The notes under the pieces: model-generated
What the model saw: the letters and a program-made list of their open reading frames with translations, nothing else
Databases searched by the model: none
Told to the model about the DNA's origin: nothing
In this document: piece by piece, positions 1 through 7,757 of the stretch
Numbering within the stretch: the stretch's first letter is position 1
How the letters are laid out: every line of letters starts with the position of its first letter
NCBI GenBank assembly: GCA_051646105.1
Contig: JBOFCO010000120.1
Coordinates: 1 to 31,687, forward strand
Direction: 5' to 3'
From: JBOFCO01 sp051646105
GTDB taxonomy: Bacteria > Pseudomonadota > Alphaproteobacteria > Rhodobacterales > Rhodobacteraceae
DNA: 31,687 nucleotides
Made by a program: the position numbers and the translations under genes

Positions 1-639
1 CAGGTGCTGATCGGGTTCACTCTGGCCTGGCTGATCAATCGCAAGTTCAGGGGCAACGACCTGCTGACAACGCTGATCGTGCTGCCGATGATGCTGTCAC
101 CTCCGGTCGTCGGAAATTTCTGGACGTTTCTCTATCAACCCCAGATCGGCCTGTTCAACTATATGGCAGAGCTGTTGACCGGCACGCCAGCCTCGTCCTT
201 CTCGATGCTGGGGCCGGGGGGGCTGGCGAAATGGTCCATCGTCATCGTCGACACCTGGATGTGGACGCCGTTTGTGATGCTGATCTGTCTGGCCGGGCTG
301 CGTTCGATCCCTGACTACATCTACGAGGCGGCCGAGGTGGACCGCGCCAGCAAGTGGCGGCAGTTCTGGACGATCACGGTGCCGATGGTGCTGCCGTTCC
401 TGATGCTGGCCGTGCTGTTTCGCGGCATCGAGAATTTCAAGATGTTCGACATGGTGACCCTGCTGACCGGTGGCGGGCCTGGCAACGAAACCCTGCTGAC
501 CTCGATCGACCTGAAGCGCGAAGCCTTTGAAAAATGGCGGACAGGCTATTCCAGCGCCTATGCCATCATCCTGTTCGTCACCGTCTTTGGCCTTGCCTCG
601 ATCTACGTGAAAGCCCTGAACAAGGTGAAAGAGCGATGA
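1..639 (+). CDS. Sugar/polyol ABC importer permease, MalF-like (5' end outside window)
   Basis: This is an inner-membrane permease subunit of a CUT1-type carbohydrate ABC importer. The reading frame is open from the first base, so the start lies upstream; 211 or more residues are visible. Several hydrophobic membrane spans can be seen. The cytoplasmic EAA loop that docks on the ATPase reads EAAEVDRASKWRQFW around visible residues 110-125, followed by a VPMVLPF helix. A typical MalF/UgpA-type tail motif, LLTGGGPGNET, lies near residue 155. The stop overlaps the start of the next permease by ATGA, so the two are translationally coupled. The binding protein is presumably just upstream. The downstream fused dihydroxyacetone-type kinase suggests a glycerol, triose or tetrulose-type substrate, but the permease sequence alone does not show this. 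Confidence 0.9.
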   Translation, partial: QVLIGFTLAWLINRKFRGNDLLTTLIVLPMMLSPPVVGNFWTFLYQPQIGLFNYMAELLTGTPASSFSMLGPGGLAKWSIVIVDTWMWTPFVMLICLAGLRSIPDYIYEAAEVDRASKWRQFWTITVPMVLPFLMLAVLFRGIENFKMFDMVTLLTGGGPGNETLLTSIDLKREAFEKWRTGYSSAYAIILFVTVFGLASIYVKALNKVKER

Positions 640-1577
640 GCGCCTATTCCGTAACCGAACCTTCGGCCCCGTCGAAATGGATCGCTGGCCTGTTGGTTGC
701 CTTTTACACGGTCATCACCCTGCTGCCGCTGGTCTGGATCATTTCGACCGGGTTCAAGTCCGGACCCGACAGCATCAGCTACCCGCCCAAGGTGGTATTT
801 TCGCCATCGCTTGAAGGCTATGTGAACCTTTTCACCACACGCACGCGGCTGGGGGCAGAGCAGTTCGCCGCCCTGCCGCCGCCCGACACCTGGTACGATA
901 CCATCGTTCGCAAGCAGGGCATGGTGATCGCCGGACCAAGCCGTTTTGGCGAGCGGTTCCTGAATTCGGTCATCATCGGCTTTGGTTCGACCGCGCTGTC
1001 GATCTTTCTTGGCACGCTGGCGGCCTATGCCTTCAGCCGGTTCAAAGTGCCGCTCAAGGATGACCTGCTGTTCTTCATCCTGTCCACGCGGATGATGCCG
1101 CCTATCGCCGTCGCCATACCGATCTATCTGATGTACCGCGAACTGGGGCTGTCGGACACCCATCTGGGCATGATCCTGCTTTATACCGGGGTGAACATCT
1201 CTCTCGCGGTGTGGCTGCTGAAGGGCTTCATCGACGAAATCCCCCGCGAGTATGAAGAAGCGGCGCTGATCGACGGTTACACGCGGTTTCAGGCCTTTCG
1301 CAAGGTGGTGCTACCGCAGGCGGCAACCGGCATCGCATCGACCGCGATCTTTTGCCTGATCTTTGCATGGAACGAATATGCCTTTGCGGTGCTGCTGACA
1401 TCGGGCACCGCGCAGACCGCGCCGCCCTTCATTCCCACCATCATCGGCGTGGGTGGGCAGGACTGGCCCGCAGTGGCCGCCGGTGCGACGCTGTTCCTGC
1501 TGCCCGTGATGCTGTTCACCATCCTGCTGCGCAAGCATCTGCTGCGCGGGATCACCTTCGGAGCCGTTCGCAAATGA
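636..1577 (+). CDS. Sugar/polyol ABC importer permease, MalG-like
   Basis: This is the second inner-membrane permease of the same importer, 313 residues. The start is the ATG inside the ATGA overlap with the upstream permease; the frame is open further upstream, but those codons lie inside the previous gene. A first membrane helix follows a short polar N-terminus (WIAGLLVAFYTVITLLPLVW). A periplasmic stretch of about 80 residues follows before the core helices. The EAA loop reads EEAALIDGYTRFQAF, and the C-terminus ends in RGITFGAVRK, the usual CUT1 MalG-family ending. It overlaps the next small gene by ATGA. Family assignment is firm; the substrate is not determinable from this protein. Confidence 0.93.
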   Translation: MSAYSVTEPSAPSKWIAGLLVAFYTVITLLPLVWIISTGFKSGPDSISYPPKVVFSPSLEGYVNLFTTRTRLGAEQFAALPPPDTWYDTIVRKQGMVIAGPSRFGERFLNSVIIGFGSTALSIFLGTLAAYAFSRFKVPLKDDLLFFILSTRMMPPIAVAIPIYLMYRELGLSDTHLGMILLYTGVNISLAVWLLKGFIDEIPREYEEAALIDGYTRFQAFRKVVLPQAATGIASTAIFCLIFAWNEYAFAVLLTSGTAQTAPPFIPTIIGVGGQDWPAVAAGATLFLLPVMLFTILLRKHLLRGITFGAVRK

Positions 1578-1762
1578 CCCGCTTCCTGACTGGACTCGCC
1601 AGACTGCGCCGCGGCCCCTGGGAGGCACTGGCAACCGTGCTGATCGCGCTGGGTGTCGTGATGCTGATGCAGCCGTTCTTTCTTTGGGCCTTTACCTGGT
1701 CCTTCGTCGTCACACTGACCGGCACAGTGATGTTCATCATCACCAGCCATTTCCCGGAGTAG
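1574..1762 (+). CDS. Small two-helix membrane protein of the ABC importer operon (62 aa)
   Basis: This is a 62-residue protein whose start codon overlaps the upstream permease stop (ATGA) and whose stop lies four bases before the next ATPase start. It has a basic N-terminus (MTRFLTGLARLRRG) and then two hydrophobic stretches, about residues 17-40 (ALATVLIALGVVMLMQPFFL) and 42-57 (WSFVVTLTGTVMFII). I do not recognise a named family. Its position directly after the second permease is matched by another small membrane protein at 29795-30001 in a separate importer. That suggests an accessory transporter subunit, comparable in context to the small DUF2160-type protein of the rhizobial glycerol importer. 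Its function is inferred from context only. Confidence 0.75.
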   Translation: MTRFLTGLARLRRGPWEALATVLIALGVVMLMQPFFLWAFTWSFVVTLTGTVMFIITSHFPE

Positions 1763-1766
1763 AGCC

Positions 1767-2864
1767 GTGGCAGAGATCGTAATCCGCAACCTGCGGAAGG
1801 AATTCGGGAATTTCACCGCGGTAAAGGGATCGACCTTTACCGTCGGTGACGGCGAATTCTTCATGCTGCTGGGGCCTTCCGGCTGCGGCAAGACCACCAC
1901 GCTGCGCATGATCGCCGGGCTGGAACTGCCCACCAGCGGGGAAATCCTGATCGACGGCGAAGACGTGTCGCAACGCCCGGCCAGCCAGCGCGATATTGCG
2001 ATGGTGTTCCAGATGTTCGCGCTCTACCCGCATATGAATGTGCGCAAGAACATCTCATACCCCCTGATCTCGCAGGGGGTGCCCAGGGCGCAGGTGGCCG
2101 CAAAGGTGGCAGAGGTCGCGCGTATCCTGGGAATTGAATCGATCCTCGACAAGCCCGTGGGCGGCTTGTCGGGCGGCGATCGTCAGCGTGTTGCCCTTGG
2201 CCGCGCCATCGTGCGCAATCCGAAGGCATTCATGATGGACGAACCGCTGGGTGCGCTGGATGCCGAGTTTCGGGAGCATATGGCCGAAGAATTGCGCGCC
2301 CTGCACGACAGGATGGGTGCGACGACCGTTTATGTGACCCATGACCAGCTGGAGGCGATGCAGATGGGCGACAAGATCGTGGTGATGAACCACGGTGTGG
2401 TTGAACAGTTCGGCACACCGCAGGAAATCTACGATCATCCCGCCACGCTGTTCGTCGCGGATTTCATCGGCAGTCCGGCAATGAACTTCCTGCGGTTCGA
2501 GGGCGGGTTCCGCCGGGGTGACAGCAGTATCACACTGAATGGCACATCGGTGAACCTGCCTGAATTGCAGGAAGAGGCAGAGGGCAGGAAGCTGGTTCTG
2601 GGCGTCCGTCCGGAACATGTCGGGCTGACGGACAGCAGCGCCTATCGGGGCAGGGTCCTTGCGTCGGAATATCTCGGGACGACACAGATCCTGACCATCG
2701 ATACGCCCCATGGGCGATTGAAGGTGCGGGCGCCATCCCATCAGCACGCCCGGCTGAATGAAATCGTCGGGCTGGAATTCGATGCGCCGAAGCTGTCCCT
2801 GTTCGACGCCGGGTCGGGTCGTGCTTTCCGCAGCCTTGCCAATGCGGGGGTTCACCATGGCTGA
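1767..2864 (+). CDS. ABC importer ATPase, MalK/UgpC family (first of a tandem pair)
   Basis: This is a cytoplasmic ATP-hydrolysing subunit of 365 residues with a GTG start four bases after the upstream stop. Walker A is GPSGCGKTT, the Q-loop lies in MVFQMFALYPHM, and the signature is LSGGDRQRVALGRA, with Asp where most homologues have Gln. Walker B plus D-loop is MMDEPLGALDAEF and the switch His is in VTHDQLEAMQMGD. The C-terminal third carries a TOBE/MOP-type regulatory domain including GVRPEHVG. A second, different ATPase follows with an eight-base overlap. Paired ATPase genes occur in the rhizobial glycerol importer GlpSTPQV, where two ATPases are thought to serve one permease pair. The same may hold here, but that is inference. 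Confidence 0.93.
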   Translation: MAEIVIRNLRKEFGNFTAVKGSTFTVGDGEFFMLLGPSGCGKTTTLRMIAGLELPTSGEILIDGEDVSQRPASQRDIAMVFQMFALYPHMNVRKNISYPLISQGVPRAQVAAKVAEVARILGIESILDKPVGGLSGGDRQRVALGRAIVRNPKAFMMDEPLGALDAEFREHMAEELRALHDRMGATTVYVTHDQLEAMQMGDKIVVMNHGVVEQFGTPQEIYDHPATLFVADFIGSPAMNFLRFEGGFRRGDSSITLNGTSVNLPELQEEAEGRKLVLGVRPEHVGLTDSSAYRGRVLASEYLGTTQILTIDTPHGRLKVRAPSHQHARLNEIVGLEFDAPKLSLFDAGSGRAFRSLANAGVHHG

Positions 2865-3864
2865 GGTTTCGCTTTCCAACATATCGAAAAGGTTCGGGAC
2901 GACCCTTGCCCTTGATACCGTGTCCATGACGATCCCCGACGGCGCTTTCGTGGTTCTTCTGGGCCCGACAGGGGCGGGAAAAACCACGACGCTGCGACTG
3001 ATTGCCGGGCTTGACCGGCCCGATGCAGGCGACATCCGTATCGGGGGGCAGTCCGTGCTTGATGACACCCCGGCGCAGCGCGACGTGGCGATGGTCTTTC
3101 AGCAGTATTCGCTTTATCCGCACTTGACCGTCCGCGATAATCTGGCCTTTCCGCTGCGTTCCCCCATCCTGAACTGGCCAGAGCCGCAGATCGCCGCCCG
3201 CGTCGGTGAGGTGGCCGAGGTGCTGCGCATCTCGCACAAGCTTGACAACAAGGCGACGCAGCTTTCGGGCGGGGAAATGCAGCGTGTTTCGATAGGCAGG
3301 GCGCTGGTCCGTTCCCCCCGGATCTATCTGATGGATGAACCGCTGTCGTCGCTTGATGCGAAACTGCGCGCCGACCTTCGGGTTGAGCTGAAGCGTATTC
3401 ATGCCGAACTCGGGGCTACCTTCCTGTATGTGACCCATGACCAGATAGAGGCGATGACGATGGCCACGCATGTCGGCGTGCTGGACCACGGGCGGCTGGC
3501 CCAATTCGGAACCCCGCGCGACATCTATGAAACGCCCGTCAGCACCTATGTCGCGACCCGTCTGGGACAGCCGCGCATTGCGTTGCTTCCGGCGGATGCC
3601 TTTGGCGCTGCGCCCCCAGGTGCCGCCCAGATCGGGCTGCGTCCGGAACATATCGAACAAGGCGAAGGTCAGTCCGCCACGGTGCGCCGTGTCGAACACC
3701 TGGGGGATCAGACCCGGCTGCACCTGACGCTTGGCCAGCATCAGATCGTGACACTGGCCGATCCGCACAGTCGCCTGTCGCCCGGTGACAGCCTTGCCAT
3801 ACGCCCCCGCAATCCCCTGTGGTTCGATGCCGCCGGAAACCGACTGGAAGGAACAGCCCAATGA
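2857..3864 (+). CDS. ABC importer ATPase, MalK/UgpC family (second of a tandem pair)
   Basis: This is a 335-residue ATPase starting at the ATG eight bases before the upstream ATPase ends. Walker A is GPTGAGKTT, the Q-loop lies in MVFQQYSLYPHL, the signature is LSGGEMQRVSIGRA (Glu-Met instead of Gln-Arg) and Walker B is LMDEPLSSLDAKLR. The switch His is in VTHDQIEAMTMA. The C-terminal regulatory domain is shorter than in its neighbour but keeps GLRPEHIE. Both ATPases keep all catalytic motifs, so neither looks degenerate. They differ enough to be paralogues rather than a recent duplication. The stop overlaps the kinase gene by ATGA, indicating a single operon of permeases, ATPases and kinase. 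Confidence 0.93.
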   Translation: MAEVSLSNISKRFGTTLALDTVSMTIPDGAFVVLLGPTGAGKTTTLRLIAGLDRPDAGDIRIGGQSVLDDTPAQRDVAMVFQQYSLYPHLTVRDNLAFPLRSPILNWPEPQIAARVGEVAEVLRISHKLDNKATQLSGGEMQRVSIGRALVRSPRIYLMDEPLSSLDAKLRADLRVELKRIHAELGATFLYVTHDQIEAMTMATHVGVLDHGRLAQFGTPRDIYETPVSTYVATRLGQPRIALLPADAFGAAPPGAAQIGLRPEHIEQGEGQSATVRRVEHLGDQTRLHLTLGQHQIVTLADPHSRLSPGDSLAIRPRNPLWFDAAGNRLEGTAQ

Positions 3865-5483
3865 AGCAGTTCATGAACTCGCGCGAAACGCTTGTGATGG
3901 AAGCGATCGATGGCCTTCTGCGTACTTCTGACGGCAAGCTGGCGCGGCTTGATGGCTATCCGCATATCAAGGTGGTGGTCCGTACCGACTGGGACCGTTC
4001 AAGGGTGGCGCTGGTGTCAGGCGGTGGCTCGGGGCACGAACCCAGCCATGCAGGTTTCGTCGGGCGGGGGATGCTGACGGCGGCCGTCTGCGGCGATGTT
4101 TTTGCCAGCCCGTCGGTGGATGCTGTTCTGGCCGGTATCCTGGCGGTGACGGGCAAGGCCGGCTGCCTGCTGATCGTCAAGAATTACACAGGCGACCGGC
4201 TGAATTTCGGGCTGGCTGCCGAACGCGCCCGCGCCTTCGGACTGAAGGTAGCAATGGTCATCGTCGATGACGATGTGGCGCTGCCCGATCTTCCCCAGCC
4301 GCGTGGTGTCGCTGGCACGCTGTTCGTCCACAAGATCGCAGGCGCCATGGCCGAGGAAGGTGCCGATCTTGAAACCATCGCCGCCGCTGCGCAGGGTGTG
4401 ATCAGCGGGGCTGTTTCCATCGGGATGAGCCTGGATACCTGCACCGTCCCCGGAAGCCCGAAAGAGGACCGCATCGCTACCGGCAAGGCCGAGCTTGGGC
4501 TTGGCATCCATGGCGAGGCGGGAGTGGAGCAGGTGGATTTCGGTGGCGCGCGGAAGGCGATGGTGATGGTGGCAGAGCGTCTTGCCCCCCATATGGCCAA
4601 GGGCGATCATGTGGCGCTTCTGAACAATCTCGGGTCCACCACGCCACTGGAAATGGGCATCCTTGCCGAGGAACTGGCACAGTCCGGTCTTGCAGGCAGC
4701 GTCCGCTGGATGATCGGACCCGCAGCCATGATGACCTCGCTCGACATGCACGGATTTTCCTTGTCCTTGTTGCCGGTTGATGAGGATCGTATCCGGACAC
4801 TGTCGCTGCCGGTCGCGCCCCATGCCTGGCCGGGCTGCGTGCCGATCGGGCCGGTGCAGGTGCGTCCCCTGCCAGCCGGGCTTACCCCGATACAGCCGGT
4901 GCCTTCGGAACATCCGGCACGAAGGGCATTGCTGGAGCGCTGCTGCAAGGCCCTGATCGCGGCAGAGAAAGAGCTGAATGCGCTGGATGCGAAATCGGGC
5001 GATGGCGATACCGGCAGTACACTGGCCGGTGCGGCGCGTTCGCTGATGGCAGCGCTCGACCGGTTGCCGCTGGCTGACCCAACGCAGCTTTACCGCGCCA
5101 TTGGGATAGAACTTTCGCAAAGCATGGGCGGGTCGTCGGGTGTGTTGCTGGCGATCTTTTTCGCCGCCGCAGGCGATGCCTCTGCCAGCGGGCGCGACTG
5201 GGTGGGGGCGCTTTCCGCCGGGCTTGACCGGATCATGCAGGTCGGCGGTGCCGAACCGGGCCATCGCACGATGATCGATGCATTGGCGCCTGCGCTGGCT
5301 GCGCTGCCGCAGGGCATTGGCGCGGCGGCGACGGCCGCACGGCAAGGGGCGGATGCGACGGCAGCAATGACGCGGGCCAGGGCGGGGCGTGCCAGCTATC
5401 TGTCCGCCGACAAGCTGAAGGGGTTCAACGATCCCGGTGCGGAAGGTGTTGCCCTGCTGCTTGCCGATCTGGCGCGCGGATAG
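3861..5483 (+). CDS. dhaK: Fused DhaK-DhaL dihydroxyacetone-family kinase (ATP-dependent)
   Basis: This is a single-chain kinase of 540 residues, close to the length of the Citrobacter-type ATP-dependent dihydroxyacetone kinase. It phosphorylates a short ketose held as a hemiaminal on a histidine. The DhaK half (about 1-330) has the substrate loop LVSGGGSGHEPSHAGF, KNYTGDRLNFG, and the covalent His in GLGIHGEAG near residue 217. The DhaL half (about 350-540) has the Mg-ATP Asp motif DAKSGDGDTGSTL and SQSMGGSSGV. The start is the ATG in the ATGA overlap with the ATPase gene, which gives the canonical N-terminus. Family members also include D- and L-erythrulose kinases of tetritol pathways, so glycerone, erythrulose or a related substrate is possible. 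The adjoining importer probably delivers the polyol or ketose. Confidence 0.92.
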   Translation: MKQFMNSRETLVMEAIDGLLRTSDGKLARLDGYPHIKVVVRTDWDRSRVALVSGGGSGHEPSHAGFVGRGMLTAAVCGDVFASPSVDAVLAGILAVTGKAGCLLIVKNYTGDRLNFGLAAERARAFGLKVAMVIVDDDVALPDLPQPRGVAGTLFVHKIAGAMAEEGADLETIAAAAQGVISGAVSIGMSLDTCTVPGSPKEDRIATGKAELGLGIHGEAGVEQVDFGGARKAMVMVAERLAPHMAKGDHVALLNNLGSTTPLEMGILAEELAQSGLAGSVRWMIGPAAMMTSLDMHGFSLSLLPVDEDRIRTLSLPVAPHAWPGCVPIGPVQVRPLPAGLTPIQPVPSEHPARRALLERCCKALIAAEKELNALDAKSGDGDTGSTLAGAARSLMAALDRLPLADPTQLYRAIGIELSQSMGGSSGVLLAIFFAAAGDASASGRDWVGALSAGLDRIMQVGGAEPGHRTMIDALAPALAALPQGIGAAATAARQGADATAAMTRARAGRASYLSADKLKGFNDPGAEGVALLLADLARG

Positions 5484-5494
5484 TTTTTGTGCGG

Positions 5495-6382
5495 CTACCG
5501 GGCGGCAAAGGCCCAATCCCTGAAAACTTGCACCGCCTTGTCAGGGTGAGAGGCGGTGCCATTTCCGGTAAGGATATAATACGCGCTGTCGTGCTGCACG
5601 CTAAGCTCTGACAGTTGCAGCAGACGTCCCGCGGCCAGATCGTCACCGATCATGGCCAGCGGACACAGGGCAACGCCTTGCCCCGACAGGGCGGCGGCGC
5701 GCAGCAGGTTGAAATCCTGAAAGACGGGTGCGTCCGCATCCATCTGTGCGTCAAAGCCCGCATGGTCGAACCAATCCCGCCAGCCGCTTTTGTCGGTGTC
5801 GTGCAGCAGGCCGAGCGTCGCAATCCTGTCGGCTGTCGGCGGGCCGCTGCCCAGTCTTGTGGCCAGCGTCGTGCTGCAAACCGGCACCGCCGCGCCAGGC
5901 AGGAATGGCGATGCCTGTGCCACCGTCGTGGCCAATGGTCCGCGGGCATAGGTAAAGGCCAGATGCACGTCATCGAAATCAATATCCTGCCCATGCAGGG
6001 CATAGACCAGCCGCAGGGCTATTCCCGGGTGCGCCGCGCGAAAACCCGCAAGTCTGGGGATCAGCCAGCAAACAGCAACCGACGGGATTGCCGCGATCAC
6101 CAATGTCCCGGTTCCCCTTTCGCGCCGTGCGCGGGAACAGGCGGTTTCCATGTCTTCGAAAGATCGTTTCAGGCTTTGTGCAAGTTCTGCGCCGTGCGGC
6201 AGAAGCTGCGGGCGGCCCGCTGACCGGTCGAACAGCGGGGCACCCAGCCAGTCCTCGATCTGCCTGATCTGGTGGCTGACTGCCGACTGGGTAACACGCA
6301 ATGACTCGGCCCCCGCAGCGAAAGACCCGCAGCGAACGACCGCTTCGAAAGCGCGCAGGGCAGTGAGTGGAAGTCGTGACAT
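5495..6382 (-). CDS. LysR-family transcriptional regulator (GcvA-like), divergent from creatinase
   Basis: This is a 295-residue LysR-type regulator. The N-terminal winged helix-turn-helix is clear: LTALRAFEAVVRCGSFAAGA, then LRVTQSAVSHQIRQIEDWLG and PLFDRSAG. The effector-binding domain runs from about residue 90, starting near GTLVIAAIPSVAVCWLIPRL, and ends in GQGVALCPLAMIGDDLAAG, typical of the GcvA subgroup. It is transcribed away from the creatinase gene, with 93 bases between them that hold a TTCATG-N5-CATGAA palindrome. LysR regulators usually act on a divergent neighbour, so it probably controls creatinase in response to creatine or a product; that is inference. It converges on the kinase gene with only 11 bases between the stops. 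Confidence 0.93.
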   Translation of the reverse strand: MSRLPLTALRAFEAVVRCGSFAAGAESLRVTQSAVSHQIRQIEDWLGAPLFDRSAGRPQLLPHGAELAQSLKRSFEDMETACSRARRERGTGTLVIAAIPSVAVCWLIPRLAGFRAAHPGIALRLVYALHGQDIDFDDVHLAFTYARGPLATTVAQASPFLPGAAVPVCSTTLATRLGSGPPTADRIATLGLLHDTDKSGWRDWFDHAGFDAQMDADAPVFQDFNLLRAAALSGQGVALCPLAMIGDDLAAGRLLQLSELSVQHDSAYYILTGNGTASHPDKAVQVFRDWAFAAR

Positions 6383-6396
6383 CGCTATTAGTTTTA

Positions 6397-6413
6397 TTCA
6401 TGTAAAGCATGAA
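6397..6413. promoter_or_regulatory. Candidate LysR operator (6-5-6 palindrome)
   Basis: TTCATG (6397-6402), five bases, then CATGAA (6408-6413) form a perfect inverted repeat in the divergent gap between the LysR gene and creatinase. T6397 and A6409 fit the T-N11-A LysR box. The site lies just upstream of a TTGACA hexamer, where an activator site would be expected. The assignment to this regulator rests on position. Confidence 0.55.
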
Positions 6414-6423
6414 AAATGCTCTT

Positions 6424-6452
6424 TTGACAAGGTGAATGGTAGTGGTCAGCAT
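6424..6452 (+). promoter_or_regulatory. Candidate promoter of the creatinase gene
   Basis: TTGACA at 6424-6429 is a perfect -35 hexamer. Seventeen bases downstream is CAGCAT, a poor -10 with three matches, as expected for an activator-dependent promoter. The palindrome at 6397-6413 lies directly upstream. The creatinase start at 6476 has an AAAGGA ribosome site. Confidence 0.4.
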
Positions 6453-6475
6453 GAGGAAAATCGAAAGGACCAGCG

Positions 6476-7708
6476 ATGCAGCGCGAACGGCTTCAGGATT
6501 ATGTCGGCAATGGTGACGCCGTCACTCCCACCTTCAGCGCGACAGAGATGCGGCGCAGGCTGGATGCGGTCCGCAAACATATGGCCGGCGCCGGTATCGA
6601 TGCGGCACTGTTCACGTCCTATCACAACATCAACTATTACAGCGATTTCCTGTTCTGCCAGTTCGGGCGGCGTTACGGGCTTGTGGTCGATCACGACAGA
6701 TCGACCAGCATTTCGGCGGGAATTGACGGTGGCCAACCCTGGCGGCGGACCTTTGGCGGGCGCAACGTCACCTATACCGACTGGCAGAAGGACAACTATT
6801 TTCACGCCATCCGGCAGTTGACCGGCGGTGTGAAGCGGCTGGGGATCGAATACGATCACATCACCATCGACACGCTGGCCCTGCTGAAATCCGAATTCCC
6901 GCAGATGGAGTTCGTCGATATCGCCGCCCCGGCGATGCGGCTGCGGATGATCAAGTCGGCAGAGGAGATTGCCCATATCGAAAAGATGACGCGTATCGCC
7001 GATATCGGCGGTGCGGCCTGCGCCGATGCCGCGCAGGTGGGCGTGCCCGAGCACGAGGTGGCCCTGCATTCGACGGCTACTATGGTGCGAGAAATCGCCC
7101 GGGTTTTCCCACATGCCGAACTGCTGGATACATGGACGTGGTTCCAGTCGGGGATCAATACAGACGGTGCCCATAATCCGGTCACCAGCCGCAAAATTCA
7201 GCGTGGCGACATTCTGTCACTGAACTGTTTTCCGATGGTGGCGGGCTACTATGTGGCGCTGGAACGCACGATGTTTGCCGAAACCGCAACCGATGAAAAC
7301 TTGCGCCTGTGGAACATCAACTGCCGTGTTCATGACCATGGGAAAAAGCTTCTGGTGCCGGGCAACCGCTGTTCCGACGTGGCGAAGGAACTGAATGAAA
7401 TCTATGCCTCGGAAGGGCTGCTTCAGTACCGCAGCTTCGGTTATGGCCATTCTTTCGGGGTGTTGTGCCACTACTATGGCCGTGAGGCCGGTCTTGAGCT
7501 GCGCGAGGACTGCGATACCGTTCTGGAACCGGGCATGGTCGTGTCGATGGAACCGATGATAACCGTGCCAGATTCACGTCCCGGCGCCGGTGGCTATCGC
7601 GAACACGACATTCTGGTCATCACTGACGGCGGAAACAGGAATATTACCGGCTTCCCCTACGGCCCGGACCACCTTATCCTGCCGCGAAATACCGGGCGGG
7701 CGGCCTGA
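6476..7708 (+). CDS. Creatinase (creatine amidinohydrolase)
   Basis: This is a 410-residue M24-fold enzyme that hydrolyses creatine to sarcosine and urea without a metal. The match to the Pseudomonas creatinase as I remember it is very strong along its length: FTSYHNINYYSDFL, ISAGIDGGQPWRRT, TWTWFQSGINTDGAHNPVT, LNCFPMVAGYY, GYGHSFGVL and HYYGREAGLELRED. The catalytic His is H233 in NTDGAHNPV. E263 and E359 and Arg residues near 65 and 336 align with the known substrate-binding residues. M24 aminopeptidases would keep a set of Asp/Glu/His metal ligands that is not intact here. An AAAGGA ribosome site precedes the ATG. The divergent LysR regulator is the likely controller. No creatininase, sarcosine oxidase or urease is seen nearby. 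Confidence 0.93.
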   Translation: MQRERLQDYVGNGDAVTPTFSATEMRRRLDAVRKHMAGAGIDAALFTSYHNINYYSDFLFCQFGRRYGLVVDHDRSTSISAGIDGGQPWRRTFGGRNVTYTDWQKDNYFHAIRQLTGGVKRLGIEYDHITIDTLALLKSEFPQMEFVDIAAPAMRLRMIKSAEEIAHIEKMTRIADIGGAACADAAQVGVPEHEVALHSTATMVREIARVFPHAELLDTWTWFQSGINTDGAHNPVTSRKIQRGDILSLNCFPMVAGYYVALERTMFAETATDENLRLWNINCRVHDHGKKLLVPGNRCSDVAKELNEIYASEGLLQYRSFGYGHSFGVLCHYYGREAGLELREDCDTVLEPGMVVSMEPMITVPDSRPGAGGYREHDILVITDGGNRNITGFPYGPDHLILPRNTGRAA

Positions 7709-7757
7709 CAGCCACTGTCCCGGTGACAAGGATAACATATCCGACGGGGATCAATTG

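Noticed and set aside
4017..5516. A 499-codon minus-strand frame opposite the DhaK-DhaL kinase
   Set aside because: Its translation is low-complexity Arg/Gln/His-rich, typical of antisense frames in GC-rich DNA, and it would overlap the LysR gene end.
7590..7757. An N-terminal extension of 56 codons for the PotA-like ATPase
   Set aside because: Most of it overlaps the end of creatinase in another frame and it does not resemble ABC ATPase sequence.
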